Source of the DNA: Pseudomonas mangiferae
Lineage (GTDB): Bacteria; Pseudomonadota; Gammaproteobacteria; Pseudomonadales; Pseudomonadaceae
DNA: 64,000 nt
Direction: 5' to 3'
Assembly (NCBI RefSeq): GCF_007109405.1
Contig: NZ_VJOY01000004.1
Location: 310,001 to 374,000, forward strand
In this document: piece after piece, positions 42,134-47,988 of the stretch
Position numbering within the stretch: position 1 is the stretch's first letter
Layout: every line of letters starts with the position of its first letter
Program-made: the position numbers and the translations under genes
Notes under the pieces: model-generated
Told to the model about the DNA's origin: nothing
The model's database searches: none
The model's input: the letters and a program-made list of their open reading frames with translations, nothing else

Positions 42134-42333
42134 TGGGTGTCGTCCTCCAGCAACAGGAGATTCCAGGAAAACCAGAACAACGCACGTGCCAGCATGTAGA
42201 GCACCACGCCAAGCATCAGAGCCAGGTCGCACCCAGTGAGGCTGCATGTGGCCAGAGCGGACGCATCCGCAAAGCACGAAGCACTCATGCTGACCAGGAA
42301 GACGTCCAGGATACGAGGCGACAGCCATGTCAT
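42130..42333 (-). CDS. Small phage membrane protein (67 aa)
   Basis: Starts MTWLSPRILDVFLVSMSASC and has a second hydrophobic helix, LALMLGVVLYMLARALFWFSW. It contains four cysteines in the first half. Both ends carry ATGA overlaps, with the methylase-like gene before and the 137-aa gene after. Function unknown; the two adjoining membrane proteins may act together. Confidence 0.6.
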   Translation of the reverse strand: MTWLSPRILDVFLVSMSASCFADASALATCSLTGCDLALMLGVVLYMLARALFWFSWNLLLLEDDTQ

Positions 42334-42974
42334 GGCCTGACCTCCTGGAGGCAAGTACCTGCCTTGAGCAAACACACAGCACGGCGGGACTTTCCAAGGG
42401 CCTCTTTCACATGGCCGCCCCACTGCTGCGCAATTGCATCCGCAACCCCCTGATAAGTCCGGGACCGATTACGCCAGCGATCAGGGCCGGACCCCATGTA
42501 ATGCACTACAGGAGCGCGACCTTCGACGATATTGGTCGATTGAAGCTTCGGCAGGTTCTCAAGCCAGAAATGGGTTTCCTTGCGCTCGCCATGACCGAAC
42601 ATCCAGGGCTGGATGATCTGATCCGGCTTGCGTATCTGCGTCGAAATGATCGACTTCGGATTTTCCAGGGCCTTGTAGGGAACAGGCGCAGCCATCAGCT
42701 GCCGGACAAATTCAAGAGCACGCTGTTGCCGACCATCCGCGATCTTGGCGGGAAAGTGCCGAGCACCCGAAACGGCCAGATCCGTACAGGGTGGATGGGC
42801 AATCAGCAGATCCCAGCCCCAATCGAGCACTTCGAGGACGTCGCCCTGGATATGCTCCCCATCGGTTTCTGACGGCAGCAAATCACAACTCACTGCGTAG
42901 AACCCCACGGCTGTCAGGGCGTCGCGTACACGGCCGGAGAATTCACAGGCCACAAGTGCAGTAGGTTGGCTCAT
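42330..42974 (-). CDS. Cytosine-specific DNA methyltransferase-like protein
   Basis: A 214-aa protein. ALVACEFSGRVRDAL resembles the SAM-binding first motif. AHPPCTDLAVSGARHF contains the Pro-Pro-Cys catalytic motif IV of C5-methyltransferases, and ALENPKSI is the ENP/ENV motif VI. It is shorter than typical restriction-system enzymes and lacks an obvious target-recognition domain, as in several phage orphan methylases. No restriction endonuclease is nearby. It is chained by ATGA overlaps to genes on both sides. In a ssDNA phage it might protect the double-stranded replicative form. Confidence 0.72.
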   Translation of the reverse strand: MSQPTALVACEFSGRVRDALTAVGFYAVSCDLLPSETDGEHIQGDVLEVLDWGWDLLIAHPPCTDLAVSGARHFPAKIADGRQQRALEFVRQLMAAPVPYKALENPKSIISTQIRKPDQIIQPWMFGHGERKETHFWLENLPKLQSTNIVEGRAPVVHYMGSGPDRWRNRSRTYQGVADAIAQQWGGHVKEALGKSRRAVCLLKAGTCLQEVRP

Positions 42975-43600
42975 GCTGCGGTCACTCCAGTTCGAACGGT
43001 TCGCGGATCGGTACGAAGGGAACGGGCGTGCCGCGGTCCTCGATCACCGTCCAGTAAGGCGCACGGGACTTTCGTAAGCCCAAGCGGCAGACGCAGCTGG
43101 CGGGCTTGCACCACCATTTGCCGTCTTTGAAGAACGGGCGCCCAGCTGGGGTGCAGTCGGGTGAAAAGTGCCCGGTTGGGCCGGGGGGCCGGCTTCCCGA
43201 AGAGGCAGGTGAGGACATGGAACGGTGAGACCAGCACACGCTGCACTGGCAGTTGCTCGCATGGGTCAGCCGCAGGTAGCTCGACAGGTTCATGCGCCGG
43301 CTCCACCGCTTGAGGCTTTTTTGCGCGTTCCATCCGCACGCTGACAGGCATGACAGGACCCGCGTTAGCGCATGAGGGGAACGGATCGCCTATGCGTAAG
43401 CCCAGGTTCGACCGGAGATCGAACAAGCGGTCCCATTCGTCCCAAGTGATCAGCCCTTGATCCCGCAGAACGGCCAGATAGCCTTCGAAATAGGCCGCGC
43501 GGTACAGATACAGGTCGGCTTCCTTTTCGCTTAGGGAAGGCTTGCTCGTGCGGAGTGTGGTGAGCTGGTGAAGCAGTCCACGGAGAATGTCGCTAGTCAT
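42971..43600 (-). CDS. Phage protein of unknown function (209 aa)
   Basis: Starts MTSDILRGLLHQLTTLRTSK. The first 75 residues are a well-formed helical domain (EKEADLYLYRAAYFEGYLAVL, then LITWDEWDRLFDLRSNLGLRIG). The rest is basic and Pro/Arg-rich. The start overlaps the preceding stop, and the stop overlaps the methylase start, both as ATGA; this supports the frame over its full length. A 103-aa cysteine-rich frame lies inside its second half in another frame (42982-43293). Confidence 0.6.
   Translation of the reverse strand: MTSDILRGLLHQLTTLRTSKPSLSEKEADLYLYRAAYFEGYLAVLRDQGLITWDEWDRLFDLRSNLGLRIGDPFPSCANAGPVMPVSVRMERAKKPQAVEPAHEPVELPAADPCEQLPVQRVLVSPFHVLTCLFGKPAPRPNRALFTRLHPSWAPVLQRRQMVVQARQLRLPLGLTKVPCALLDGDRGPRHARSLRTDPRTVRTGVTAA
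42982..43293 (-). CDS. Possible overlapping cysteine-rich phage protein (103 aa)
   Basis: Frame starting MNLSSYLRLTHASNCQCSVC, nested in the 3' half of the 209-aa gene but in a different frame. It contains cysteine pairs (CQCSVC, CVC), an aromatic cluster (FFKDGKWWCKP) and an ordered end (PYWTVIEDRGTPVPF), and looks more protein-like than the overlapping part of the 209-aa frame. Both may be translated, or this one may be the real gene with a 5' gene that ends earlier in related phages. Undecided. Confidence 0.4.
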   Translation of the reverse strand: MNLSSYLRLTHASNCQCSVCWSHRSMSSPASSGSRPPGPTGHFSPDCTPAGRPFFKDGKWWCKPASCVCRLGLRKSRAPYWTVIEDRGTPVPFVPIREPFELE

Positions 43601-43827
43601 GCCATCCACTCCTTTTCCAGCAGATCCCGCGTGAACAGCGCCACGTTCACCATCACGTGTTTGCCGACCTTGTGAGAGGGGATATAGCCGTTACGAATCC
43701 AGCCCCACACGATGTCGTGGCTGTTTCCCATGCGAATCCAGTCGGCGAACTCCCGCCAGGGCATCACCGGTGGGGGCGCGAGCAGATCTTTTGCGGTGAG
43801 CTTGATTTCCTCGACTTCCATGGTCAT
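43597..43827 (-). CDS. Small AlpA/excisionase-like DNA-binding protein, copy 2 (76 aa)
   Basis: Winged-helix-like protein starting MTMEVEEIKLTAKDLLAPPP. The C-terminal block GYIPSHKVGKHVMVNVALF with EKEW parallels GVLPTVKLGKRRMVNSAML and DQEW in the upstream 71-aa gene, so the two are tandem paralogues. This fold is used by excisionases and by AlpA-type activators. The start overlaps the stop of the first copy (ATGA). A longer in-frame start at 43836 is possible. Confidence 0.68.
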   Translation of the reverse strand: MTMEVEEIKLTAKDLLAPPPVMPWREFADWIRMGNSHDIVWGWIRNGYIPSHKVGKHVMVNVALFTRDLLEKEWMA

Positions 43828-44039
43828 GCCGTCCATTCCTGATCCAGCAGCCAGTGACGGAGCATTGCGCTGTTGACCATGCGGCGTTTGCCGAGCTTTA
43901 CGGTGGGTAGTACGCCCCTCATAGCCCAGGCGCGGGCGGTGTCGTAGGTCACGCCGTTGCGGTCTGCCCAGGTTTCGATGGTTTCAACGTCCTGTTGCGG
44001 GCCAATCAGCTTGGCGGGGTCTAGCTGCTCAAGTCCCAT
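43824..44039 (-). CDS. Small AlpA/excisionase-like DNA-binding protein, copy 1 (71 aa)
   Basis: First gene of the leftward early phage operon. TIETWADRNGVTYDTARAWA is a helix-turn-helix start, and GVLPTVKLGKRRMVN is the wing seen in MerR/excisionase-like proteins. A CGGAG site precedes ATG 44039. It is divergent from the repressor-like gene across a repeat-rich 120-bp region. Likely role: excision or control of the lytic switch, by analogy with Pf4 XisF. Confidence 0.68.
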   Translation of the reverse strand: MGLEQLDPAKLIGPQQDVETIETWADRNGVTYDTARAWAMRGVLPTVKLGKRRMVNSAMLRHWLLDQEWTA

Positions 44040-44087
44040 GTTGCTCCGTGCCTATTCGTGTCAATATTCGAGGCAATTGAAGCTGCC

Positions 44088-44150
44088 AGGTGGATATAGT
44101 CCATATGGATAATATCCATAAAGGTAAGATATGGCAATAATCCATAATGG
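44088..44150. promoter_or_regulatory. Divergent phage promoter region with repeated operators
   Basis: The AT-rich region between the two divergent regulators holds several copies of one word: TGGA-N5-TCCA at 44091-44103, the palindrome TCCATATGGA at 44100-44109, ATCCATA at 44114-44120 and 44140-44146, and GATATGG at 44129-44135. Such clustered half-sites look like binding sites for the adjacent repressor-like or excisionase-like proteins. Confidence 0.65.
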
Positions 44151-44159
44151 TATTTTTTA

Positions 44160-44432
44160 ATGGCTCAAGGCATTGCCGATAGGGCGCATCAATTGCTGAA
44201 CGCGACCAGCCTTAAAGAGTTGGCAGAGGTGAACAGCAAAGACTATGTGCGCTGGCAGAGCATCAAGCGGGGCAGAGCGCGCGTTGGCGCGGAAGAAGTA
44301 GAGCTTCTAGGGAGGCTATATCCCCAATATCGCTGGTGGCTAATGACCGGGGAGGTCATGCCAGATAAGGGACAGGTCAGCCCCGATTATGTTGAAGCCA
44401 ACCGAAACTTGATCAGTCAAAGCACGGGATAG
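44160..44432 (+). CDS. Phage repressor-like DNA-binding protein (90 aa)
   Basis: A 90-aa protein with a helix-turn-helix-like segment (SLKELAEVNSKDYVRWQSIKRG, residues 17-38), then EEVELLGRLYPQYRWWLMTGE, a block common in small Pseudomonas phage and island regulators. It is transcribed away from the phage genes, the position of the Pf4 repressor. The ATG lies in a T-rich stretch without a ribosome site, so the mRNA may be leaderless or start very close. It is the last gene before the AT-rich cargo. Confidence 0.72.
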   Translation: MAQGIADRAHQLLNATSLKELAEVNSKDYVRWQSIKRGRARVGAEEVELLGRLYPQYRWWLMTGEVMPDKGQVSPDYVEANRNLISQSTG

Positions 44433-44492
44433 CAATAACTATAGAAGTAGCTAGACGTTGGTATGCCCGAAAAGGAAAGGAGTAGGATAGTG

Positions 44493-44690
44493 ATGGAATG
44501 GATATTCTATATAGGTCATGCAGGCGCGGAAAATATTTTGGAAGTGAGTAGGTTTCAGACACAACAAGAATGCGAAAAAAGAGAAAAAGACGTCATGCTT
44601 ACGATAAAAGAAGCCAATAATGAGGAAATAACAAAACTTGTCCATGGGTGCGTGGAATACCCTCAACTTCATAGAAACAGAAACCAGTAA
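44493..44690 (+). CDS. Small hypothetical protein (65 aa)
   Basis: Starts MEWIFYIGHAGAENILEVSR; soluble, with a charged helical centre (QTQQECEKREKDVMLTIKEA). A GTG at 44490 is an equal alternative; AAAGGAG lies about 8 nt upstream of both. It is AT-rich like the cargo genes that follow. No family recognised. It could belong to the cargo operon beginning at 44741. Confidence 0.45.
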   Translation: MEWIFYIGHAGAENILEVSRFQTQQECEKREKDVMLTIKEANNEEITKLVHGCVEYPQLHRNRNQ

Positions 44691-44740
44691 AATAAATCTC
44701 ATGTAGAGAAGTTAATAAGAAATAATGGAGAATAATTTGT

Positions 44741-44977
44741 ATGGGAGGAGTTTCAAAGCCGAGACCCTGTTACTTGGATAAATTAAAAAAGTCCCATGTC
44801 TATGGAACTAGACAGGTTTATGTGGATCCCGAAGAAAACATATACTACACTTGGGATTCGTTGCATGGCGAGATTGAGGTTTTTAACTGCAGAGGCATTC
44901 ATCTCGGCGTAATAGATGCTGTTAATGGAGATTTTATTAAGCCTCCCGTACGTGGGCGTAGGATAGATCTCAAGTGA
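44741..44977 (+). CDS. Stand-alone colicin E3/cloacin-type ribonuclease domain (78 aa)
   Basis: The whole protein matches the cytotoxic C-terminal domain of colicin E3, cloacin DF13 and pyocin S6, which cut 16S rRNA at the decoding centre. The core reads YTWDSLHGEIEVF, against EWDSQHGELEGY in colicin E3. Catalytic Asp39, His42 and Glu46 are all present, with Arg residues near the end (GRRIDLK). HLGVIDAVNGDFIKPP matches the following strand. No translocation or receptor domain exists, so it would act inside its own cell, as an intracellular toxin. The next gene begins 7 nt later and is a probable antidote. Confidence 0.8.
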   Translation: MGGVSKPRPCYLDKLKKSHVYGTRQVYVDPEENIYYTWDSLHGEIEVFNCRGIHLGVIDAVNGDFIKPPVRGRRIDLK

Positions 44978-44984
44978 GGTATAT

Positions 44985-45296
44985 ATGAATTTCATTGAGA
45001 AATGTTTGAGTGGGGATGCTTTTGCAGATGAAATTGATGATGCTGTAGAAGCATGGTCTGAAGGAGTTGAGGGTCAAGACCTTGAACTCAATGAGTTTCT
45101 TGGCATGACTGTTGATGAATATTCTGCGTGGATGACTTCACCATCAATCCTCCCATGGATTGTATCCGCTCACCGCAATCAAAGAACTCTTGCGCAGGAA
45201 TTAGAATGTGATCGTATTAAAATGGCGGCACGAGCTTCAAAGCCTCGCGAAGCCGCGCAAATGAAAAAGTGGCTTGAGAAAATTGGAAAGCTCTAG
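44985..45296 (+). CDS. Probable antitoxin or immunity partner (103 aa)
   Basis: A 103-aa helical protein. The first half is acidic (DEIDDAVEAWSEGVEGQDLELNEF), continuing into LGMTVDEYSAWMTSP, a block seen in many small proteins near toxin or metallopeptidase genes. The second half is basic (ECDRIKMAARASKPREAAQMKKW). The acidic half could cap the basic RNase surface, as colicin immunity proteins do. It is not similar to the known beta-sheet colicin E3 immunity protein as far as I can see. It sits between the toxin (7-nt gap) and the metallopeptidase (1-nt gap), so all three are one operon. Confidence 0.55.
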   Translation: MNFIEKCLSGDAFADEIDDAVEAWSEGVEGQDLELNEFLGMTVDEYSAWMTSPSILPWIVSAHRNQRTLAQELECDRIKMAARASKPREAAQMKKWLEKIGKL

Positions 45297-45297
45297 T

Positions 45298-46248
45298 ATG
45301 TTTCCAGAGGAAAAACTAGCCGCTAGAACTCTTCTCAGACATAAACTTAACCCTCCTTATGATCTGGAGAAATTGGCCAGTGATTATGGTGATATTAAAC
45401 AAGTTGTATTTCCGTTTAAAGCCGACGGCGTCACAGTTGGAATTGGTAGTGCCGAACGCCCTACCATATATATAAACATTGAGTCTCCGGCAACTCGACG
45501 TAAGTTTACCTTGGCTCACGAGTTAGGGCATATCATAATACCTTGGCATACAGGTACAGTCGTATCACATTTGGAAAATAAAAAAGGAGAGTATGCGTTC
45601 GAATATGAACGAATGGAGCAAGAAGCAAACCGCTTTGCTGCGGAGCTATTAATGCCAGCTGCTTGGATTAAAGATTGCTATGGTAAAGAAAAAGATTTCT
45701 CTTTTTTTCTTAAAAGTGTGATTAAAGTGTCTGGGGCGTCCAGAGATGCTGCGCTTATTAAGATTTTTTCAACAATTCAAGATTCGATTATATGCGCTCG
45801 AATTAATGAGGATGGCTATGCAGTAACAAAGCATCGAACTTCATCCGCGCCCTATCCGTCAATTCTTGATACTTGTAGCGTCTATACTGATAAAATTTTT
45901 CAAGCCGAACATAATTTCTATGAATTTTCTTTAGGAGATCAAAATTATGCCGCATGGGTATTTGTCGGAGATGAAATTCAAGAAGTAGATGACAGGTCGT
46001 GGCGGGAAATTATTCAAGAAATTCTTAGCGACTTGGGCATGACTACGAAACTTATAAACGTAAACTCTACGATGGCTGCCGCTTTTCGTAAAGCAGATCA
46101 TCTTGACGAAAAACATGCTTGCGGCTCTGTAATAAATTCCTTCAGCACAAAAGATGATTTATCAAATCTCGTAGGTCACCCTCTGTTCAAACAATACGTT
46201 GTTAAACGTGTTAAAGAGCTATTCAAACGGGACCAAAAGAAAACCTAA
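45298..46248 (+). CDS. ImmA/IrrE-family metallo-endopeptidase (316 aa)
   Basis: The zinc protease motif HELGH lies at residues 74-78 (KFTLAHELGHIIIPWH), and the third ligand region is EQEANRFAAELLMP (residues 108-121), the standard ImmA/IrrE signature. Such enzymes cleave repressors or antitoxins after stress signals. The C-terminal 170 residues form an extra domain, possibly for sensing or substrate recognition. I chose ATG 45298, 1 nt after the stop of the 103-aa gene and with GGAAAG upstream. It may cut its 103-aa neighbour or the phage repressor. Confidence 0.85.
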   Translation: MFPEEKLAARTLLRHKLNPPYDLEKLASDYGDIKQVVFPFKADGVTVGIGSAERPTIYINIESPATRRKFTLAHELGHIIIPWHTGTVVSHLENKKGEYAFEYERMEQEANRFAAELLMPAAWIKDCYGKEKDFSFFLKSVIKVSGASRDAALIKIFSTIQDSIICARINEDGYAVTKHRTSSAPYPSILDTCSVYTDKIFQAEHNFYEFSLGDQNYAAWVFVGDEIQEVDDRSWREIIQEILSDLGMTTKLINVNSTMAAAFRKADHLDEKHACGSVINSFSTKDDLSNLVGHPLFKQYVVKRVKELFKRDQKKT

Positions 46249-46399
46249 CTAAGTCCATATAGACTTTAGCTGATTTATTTTTTGGTTTTTCCTAGTAAAT
46301 AATGAGCTAGTAGAAAGCCAAGAGTGCAGCGCAAATTTTAAAAGAGTGATTTTTCCAATACTTTAAGGATGACTAAACTTGAGGGCTGAAAAGGATGAC

Positions 46400-47071
46400 A
46401 TGCCTATGTATTTGCGTCGCAGAAACTCCAATGGAGTTTGGCGAGTGATCTTGACTCTAATTCTGGGCTCAATACTTACTTGGTGGCTAGTGGCGCTATA
46501 TGCGAAACCTATCATCATAGATATCACTAAAATAAAACAAGCATTCCGATTTGCCGGACAACCAGTTTTCAATAGTGAAAATCAGCCTTTCTCGCAAATA
46601 TCTGCTCAAGTACCTGCTTCGAGGATTGGTCAGCCGACCTATTCTCAAGAGCCTGTCCAAGTATTAATAAGTTGGGATCAGGAGGTCACGCAAGTTAATA
46701 TAAAAAAAGTACAACGACAAACCGTCTTTAACGACCAGAATTACACGCCTAAGACGGCCATAAATACTATTCAGCCCCCACCAAAGCGATTCTTTTCTTC
46801 TGCTGAACTACCAATATCCAAGCAGCAGTTTCGCCGTGCCACGCATGAGGGAAACTGGATATGGGAAAGTGCAGATCATAAGAAGGCTCGCCATGGCCTT
46901 TTCCACTGGACGGAAATCAACGGTCGAGTCGATCTTTCCAGTGTGTGCAAAGGCGATTATAAATATGGCTCTATAGAATATAGAGATTGTAGAAAAGGAG
47001 CGAAGGTTTACCTTGCAAGGCTTTGTAAATCTTATTCCGCTGCGTGCGGGGCTGGAAGTTTAACCCCCTAA
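46400..47071 (+). CDS. Cargo protein with one membrane helix and a cysteine-containing exported domain (223 aa)
   Basis: Short basic N-terminus (MPMYLRRRNSNGVWR), one membrane helix at about residues 12-34 (VILTLILGSILTWWLVALYAK), a variable middle region, and a compact C-terminal domain with several cysteines (SSVCKGDYKYGSIEYRDC, RLCKSYSAACG). The topology suggests a periplasmic domain with disulfides. AAGGA precedes ATG 46400; an upstream TTG frame is less likely. Next to a second membrane protein gene 10 nt away. No family recognised. Confidence 0.55.
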   Translation: MPMYLRRRNSNGVWRVILTLILGSILTWWLVALYAKPIIIDITKIKQAFRFAGQPVFNSENQPFSQISAQVPASRIGQPTYSQEPVQVLISWDQEVTQVNIKKVQRQTVFNDQNYTPKTAINTIQPPPKRFFSSAELPISKQQFRRATHEGNWIWESADHKKARHGLFHWTEINGRVDLSSVCKGDYKYGSIEYRDCRKGAKVYLARLCKSYSAACGAGSLTP

Positions 47072-47081
47072 TAGGTCATAT

Positions 47082-47801
47082 ATGGAAAAAGTGAGAGATT
47101 TGTTAGAAGAGTTAAGTAGATACAAACGCTATAATTTTGTAGAAAAGAAGACTGGAATAGAGTCAACTCTTAATGATAGCGCTAAAGGATTCATGTGGTT
47201 TTCAATTTTATCTTTCTTATTTTTGCTGTGCTTTTTGGTAGCGCGATACATTTTCGGTTTAGTCCCTGGGGATATAACTGAACTTTTGGTTTTTTTGTTG
47301 TATTTGCTTCTTAATGTTTTCTTTGTCCTGGCTTGGGGCTTAGAAATAGTTACCGCTGTATTCAATGCTGTTAATAACAAGGGCTCTGCACTTAGACGTT
47401 TTAAAGATGAGGCTACAAAAGATATTGCCTACGCAAAGCATGTGGCAAATTATTATAGCGAATTACACATTGGGTTGGCGAAAAATTTGATTGCATCCAA
47501 GCTAAAAAATATGGATCGCAGAGCGGCAGTATTTTTAGGGAGCAGTAGCAGTATTGCTATTATGGCCGCCATAGGGAAAATGTTAGACATTTACCAACTC
47601 CTTGAGAAATACAATATATCTATATTTAAGATTTTTGTTTTAGGTTTTAAAGCTGGAATTGCCAATATAAGCATAACTTTAATACTGGCATTTTTTGTGG
47701 GTATTTTTGCAGGTGTAATTGCTCTTCGTTTCTCTATGTCAAAATATCATTACCACATTGAGATATTAGAGCTGGCAGAACAATTGAAAACTAAATCGTA
47801 A
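47082..47801 (+). CDS. Cargo membrane protein, about four helices (239 aa)
   Basis: A hydrophilic helical N-terminus, two adjacent membrane helices (FMWFSILSFLFLLCFLVARY and LLVFLLYLLLNVFFVLAWGL), a central soluble helical segment of about 70 residues (SALRRFKDEATKDIAYAKHV), then two more hydrophobic stretches near the C-terminus (IAIMAAIGKML and NISITLILAFFVGIFAGVIA). Paired-helix membrane proteins are frequent effectors in abortive-infection systems, but no motif proves that here. It is strongly AT-rich and is the last gene before attR. Confidence 0.55.
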   Translation: MEKVRDLLEELSRYKRYNFVEKKTGIESTLNDSAKGFMWFSILSFLFLLCFLVARYIFGLVPGDITELLVFLLYLLLNVFFVLAWGLEIVTAVFNAVNNKGSALRRFKDEATKDIAYAKHVANYYSELHIGLAKNLIASKLKNMDRRAAVFLGSSSSIAIMAAIGKMLDIYQLLEKYNISIFKIFVLGFKAGIANISITLILAFFVGIFAGVIALRFSMSKYHYHIEILELAEQLKTKS

Positions 47802-47803
47802 GA

Positions 47804-47824
47804 TGTCGAAAAAGTGTCGAAAGT
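47804..47824 (+). repeat. Candidate integrase arm site, right end
   Basis: TGTCGAA-N4-TGTCGAAAGT, the same double motif, spacing and orientation as at 33814-33834, 90 bp inside attR and outside any gene. Confidence 0.45.
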
Positions 47825-47913
47825 AATGAAATCGATAGTGCCGAAATGATCTTCTTGAACAAGAAAAAGCCAGCAATGCTACGCATTGACCCGTAATGGG
47901 CATATTGAAAACA

Positions 47914-47941
47914 GGTTCAAATCCCTATCTCCCCGCCATAA
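47914..47941 (+). repeat. attR core
   Basis: 28 bp identical to 33723-33750. It is a partial tRNA-Ser 3' end only; the rest of the tRNA is absent here, which shows that the complete tRNA lies at attL. Confidence 0.95.
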
Positions 47942-47952
47942 CGCGAAATGTC

Positions 47953-47988
47953 GAAGCCCTTGATGCTCATAGAGTTTTCAGGGGCTTC
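47953..47988 (+). terminator. Original host terminator of tRNA-Ser
   Basis: GAAGCCCTTGA and TCAGGGGCTTC form an 11-bp stem with one weak pair, just right of attR. Before integration it followed the tRNA-Ser gene directly. It is related in sequence to the phage-carried hairpin at 33760-33794. Confidence 0.65.

Larger units (their letters stand above)
33723..47941. mobile_element. Integrated filamentous (inovirus) prophage, Pf-like
   Basis: A 14.2-kb element bounded by a perfect 28-bp direct repeat of the tRNA-Ser 3' end (33723-33750 and 47914-47941). It carries a tyrosine integrase next to attL, a replication initiator, its own secretin, Zot/pI, pVI, pIII, a major coat protein, two tiny coat-like genes, a pV-like gene, early regulators, a divergent repressor-like gene and an AT-rich cargo block. 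No gene is visibly broken, so the phage may be functional. The Zot-rep-int order resembles P. aeruginosa Pf phages, while the coat-to-secretin order resembles Ff phages. Confidence 0.95.
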
